From Rotaria sordida (lineage: Eukaryota; Rotifera; Eurotatoria; Philodinida; Philodinidae): 64,000 nucleotides of DNA. The notes under the pieces were generated by a model that was not told the DNA's origin, ran no database searches, and worked only from the letters and a program-made list of their open reading frames with translations. Each line of letters starts with the position of its first letter. Position 1 is the stretch's first letter. The stretch lies in NCBI GenBank assembly GCA_905250125.1, contig CAJNOL010000850.1, forward strand, positions 34,871 to 98,870, written 5' to 3'. Position numbers and translations under genes: made by a program. Below, piece by piece: positions 61,072-64,000 of the stretch.

Positions 61072-62511
61072 CAAAAACTATAGTTATATATTTACAATTG
61101 ATGATGAACGACGATTTCATAAAATAATCAAAGAATAATATCGGACAAATATATTTATTCTTTTTCATTGTGTCATTTTTAACTTTCTTGTTAATTTTGA
61201 TATTGTTTCTTTCGTATTCTGCGAATGAATCATGTGCTATTTTTTTCCTTACTGCATACATACGGAAATGTTGATACAAAATTGCAGCTTCACGAAATAT
61301 CGACAAGGCACATAGGACGTTTGTAAGCATTCGTCAGGATATTATCATGTCTGATGCTCGACTTCATTTTATTCAACACCCTACACTACTTTTTTGGAGA
61401 TCATTATTACATAAACTGTTATAACTGCGTTTTTTAGAGTTTCTAAAAATTCAGAACAATACTGCCACCTTTTAAAGTCTGAAAAGCAGAAAAAAAACAG
61501 AAAGTATATTTTTCTCTTTGTCTTTTCCTTGAATAGTTTCTTTCTATTAAGAAAAGAGAGGAAAAAATATGAACAAGAAATAGACATGCAAGCCATCGGT
61601 CGATTTTTGCTGAAGCAATGTATTTCCAAAACGATGATTCATACTTGTAACAAGAACCGTTTTGAAGAAAAAAGAGGCTGTGCCAAGAAAGTCATTATTA
61701 AATTAAAGAACGAATGTCCCTGTAGGTGTAATGCGTAACTGTTTTCATTCTTGGGATTTATGATTGACTGTGGTAATATTGATTGATCAACTTGCGTGCT
61801 ATAAAGTTCTTGTATACTCGGCTAATCGAATTGTTCTTTTCTTTTCAAATTTTTTCAAATTTCTGTTCATCATTTCATTTAATGTTGATGATAATTTAAT
61901 GATTCTCTTCTTAGTTTTAGCTTTAATATTATCGATTCGCAAAAATATGTGTTCAAATTTACTTTCTAATTGTGTCAATCGATCTGCAGCAACCTTTCTC
62001 TCGATATTGTACCTAATATACTTTTTTTCTTTTAATTCTAAGGTTGAACAGAGTTACTACTTTGAAAAAAGTTCGAACAACACAGGGCCGTAATGATTTA
62101 TTTACTAATAAATCAAGAAATTAAATAACGACATTTTGTTTGTAAAGATTACATCGCATACAGTATAAACATAGAAAGTACGCACAATACAATAATAGGT
62201 ACACATACAACCCGAGTAGTGCCTGTCTCTCACTGCCAAGTGAATGGAACTCACTGATATTTAAAAAAAAGGCCGAAAGAAAAAAAAAGAAACTGTTACG
62301 CATTACATCCTCAAGTATAGATGGTGTCATTCAAAAGGATATTCGTTAATTGTTCTAAGTCCACTTTGACTTGTTATATCAGCGTAATATGATCCTTGGT
62401 ATCATATTTAAGAAAAAGGACATTCGTTATTTTCTGCATTTCCACTAATCTCGCTTTAATTTAATAAGGATTCCCTTGGCATAGAGGTGTAAAGAAACGT
62501 CAGTGAGGCAT
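61072..62511. other. Non-coding region
   Basis: It begins with the FMO 3' flank. Open frames up to about 140 codons on either strand overlap one another and show no domains. A short frame at 62170-62340 (+) with LPSEWNSLIF could recall a LINE reverse-transcriptase end but is too weak to call. Confidence 0.4.
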
Positions 62512-63284
62512 TTTTTTAGCATTAATAGGAATTAGCAAGCACTTTAAAACTGTCAAGACAAGGCCTTGCAACAAACCTGTCTTCTAGATTTTGGCAAGTA
62601 CATACCGTTCCAATATGAAGACAGATAGCTTATAGTAAATCATCAGCCGTTCGAAGAATCCAAAGAAGTTTCTGCTATTATCCGCATGAGATATGCGTAT
62701 ATTCGACTCATCTAGGTATTATCAACAAGTATCTTAAATATGGCCCGAATAACCCTATGTTTCATATAGACCAGACTGAGAATTCATTATCAGCCCATGT
62801 TGTGTACAAGATTTCAACCAATCAGATTTCACCTAGGAACTGTTTCTGATATTATCCATATGAAACATAATGTCCTTCGGATCATATTCAAGAGACATCA
62901 TGATAACCTTGAAATGGCTCGACGATGTCCACATGTCATTCAGACGATTACGGAAAAAAGCATTGCTAAAGTCTGATTGGCTGAAAACTTGTACGTGACA
63001 TGGGCTGATAATGAATTCTCAGTCTGGTCTATATGAAACATAGGGTTATTCGGGCCATATTTAAGATACTTCTTGATAATATCTAAATGAGTCGAATATG
63101 CGCATGTCTCATGCGGATAATAACAGAAACTTCTTTGGATTCCTCGAACGGCTAATGATTCACTATAAGCTATCTGTCTTCATACTGGAATGATATGTAC
63201 TTGCCAAAATCTAGAAGACAGGTTTGTTGTAAGGTCTTGTCTTGGCAGTTTTGAAGCGCTTGCCAATTCCTATTGATGCTAAAA
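62512..63284. repeat. Long foldback element, about 770 bases
   Basis: The left arm begins near TTAGCATTAATAGGAATTAG (62516) and the right arm ends with its inverse (AATTCCTATTGATGCTAAAA, to 63284). The arms match well over at least 300 bases, including CTTCTAGATTTTGGCAAGTA and CATATAGACCAGACTGAGAA. The centre near 62900 is less well paired. A motif of the type gatattatccatatgaaac recurs inside the arms and centre, so the arms themselves contain diverged internal repeats. There is no coding capacity. Confidence 0.85.
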
Positions 63285-63646
63285 CAATGGTTCCGGTTCT
63301 GAGACATATAACAAAGAACGAAGGTACATATGATTTTGATAAAGCCTATATATCAGCCTATTTTATGAAGTGTCGAAGTACGGCAAAAGTTTGACAGATC
63401 AAGCTGAAATTTACAGGAGTGACTACTAACTCTGATCTCTACAATTGCTGAAAATTTCACGCGAAACGGCCTTTATTTTCAAGTAGGCCAAAATCCCAAG
63501 AAAACGATTCTTGTATTTTATCTGAAAAATAACGAAAAAAACAACAAAAGTATGACATGAAGAACTTTCAACTAAACTGATGAAAAACAAAAATGTGTAG
63601 AATTATGAACTCGATTTTGAAAGAATAAATTGCTGTTTAAATTTAC
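63285..63646. other. Non-coding spacer
   Basis: No gene or repeat recognised; its last bases read, on the minus strand, as a splice donor (gtaaat) of the pseudogene exon to the right. Confidence 0.4.
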
Positions 63647-63965
63647 AGATACAATTAATACGTCGACTAATTTTCATACAACGTTCGTTGATTAGACAAA
63701 TCATGAGTGGAATTAATTTTTCTTGGTCATTCGATGAATCTAATGTTAAGAAGATTTTGTTGATATCATCATCATATTTCTTTTCATATTCTTGTTGTTA
63801 ATCTTCAGCTAATTTCATATTAACATCAAATAGAGTAGTTCTTGATTGTTCGACAATTTCTTTGAATTGTTGAAATAAAGCTTGTCGAATAGCTACATTT
63901 TCAAAAGAATGAATGAAACATGAGCTAGTCGTGATGAAGACTCAAACGGTTGACGTGATGAATTA
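63647..63965 (-). pseudogene. Fragment of an unrecognised gene with frameshift and stop
   Basis: The minus strand shows coding-like sequence. One frame covers the right part (SSRQPFESSSRLAHVSFI). A second frame takes over near 63905-63915 (FENVAIRQALFQQFKEIVEQ). There is an in-frame TAA at 63800-63798, then QQEYEKKYDDDINKIFLTLD and LIPLMICLINERCMKISRRI, ending at a GT donor. Both frames use the same codon style as the real genes here, so I read it as a decayed helical, coiled-coil-like protein gene. The family is not recognised and it may continue past the window edge. Confidence 0.5.
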
Positions 63966-64000
63966 AAATTAACAAAACAAAAATATCAATTATTAAAACA

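Noticed and set aside
62170..62340. Possible LINE reverse-transcriptase end (LPSEWNSLIF)
   Set aside because: Too short, no polymerase motifs and no target duplication or poly(A) tail assigned.
1..64000. tRNA, rRNA or CRISPR features
   Set aside because: No tRNA B-box with a foldable cloverleaf, no rRNA-like sequence and no regularly spaced repeat array was found by eye.

Overview
This window looks like nuclear DNA from a bdelloid rotifer or a close relative; that assignment is an inference. It is strongly AT-rich and its genes are split by GT-AG introns, many only 55-75 bases long. The set of families is animal-like: a Cys-loop receptor, TRIM, LITAF, SLC22 and IAP. It sits beside genes that look acquired from outside animals (a T4 Rnl1-type RNA ligase, an intronless PhyH-type dioxygenase) and many small DNA-transposon derivatives. 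A 100-N run at 2107-2206 marks an assembly gap.

Layout. 1-818 is a long foldback element, cut by the left edge. 1307-9017 (+) is the 3' part of a very large gene that I do not recognise: a helical N-terminal part and a long disordered, Pro/Gln/Ser/Arg-rich tail over eight exon blocks. 11016-11180 (+) is a 54-residue PMP3/UPF0057 membrane protein. It converges on a seven-exon TRIM-type RING/B-box gene (13850-11695, -). 13.9-20.4 kb is non-coding and carries nested palindromic elements. 20470-24757 (+) is a four-exon nicotinic-type receptor subunit with a Pro-Ala anion-selectivity signature before M2. 29638-27891 (-) is a two-exon T4 Rnl1-like RNA ligase.

29.6-38.1 kb is repeat-rich. It has a palindrome near 33.1 kb and two separate remnants of MULE-like transposons, each keeping only the transposase C-terminus between inverted blocks of short tandem repeats. 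39234-41398 (+) is a three-exon LITAF-domain gene. 45459-46346 (+) is the intronless PhyH-like dioxygenase. 53256-51514 (-) is a three-exon SLC22-type transporter. 53937-56757 is a nearly complete pogo-like transposon with TIRs of about 360 bases and a transposase broken by one stop codon.

The right end holds a mariner-type MITE (57094-57667), an IAP gene (BIR-BIR-UBA-RING, -) that has lost its 5' end, a 367-base palindrome, and directly beyond it a flavin monooxygenase 3' end (+) that has also lost its 5' part. The palindrome lies exactly at the head-to-head junction of the two truncated genes. A further foldback of about 770 bases (62512-63284) and a pseudogene fragment at the right edge close the window.

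The genes do not form a pathway. The themes are acquired genes set among animal genes, and an unusual number of long palindromes from unrelated families. All exon joins given were checked by hand for reading phase; no database search was possible.
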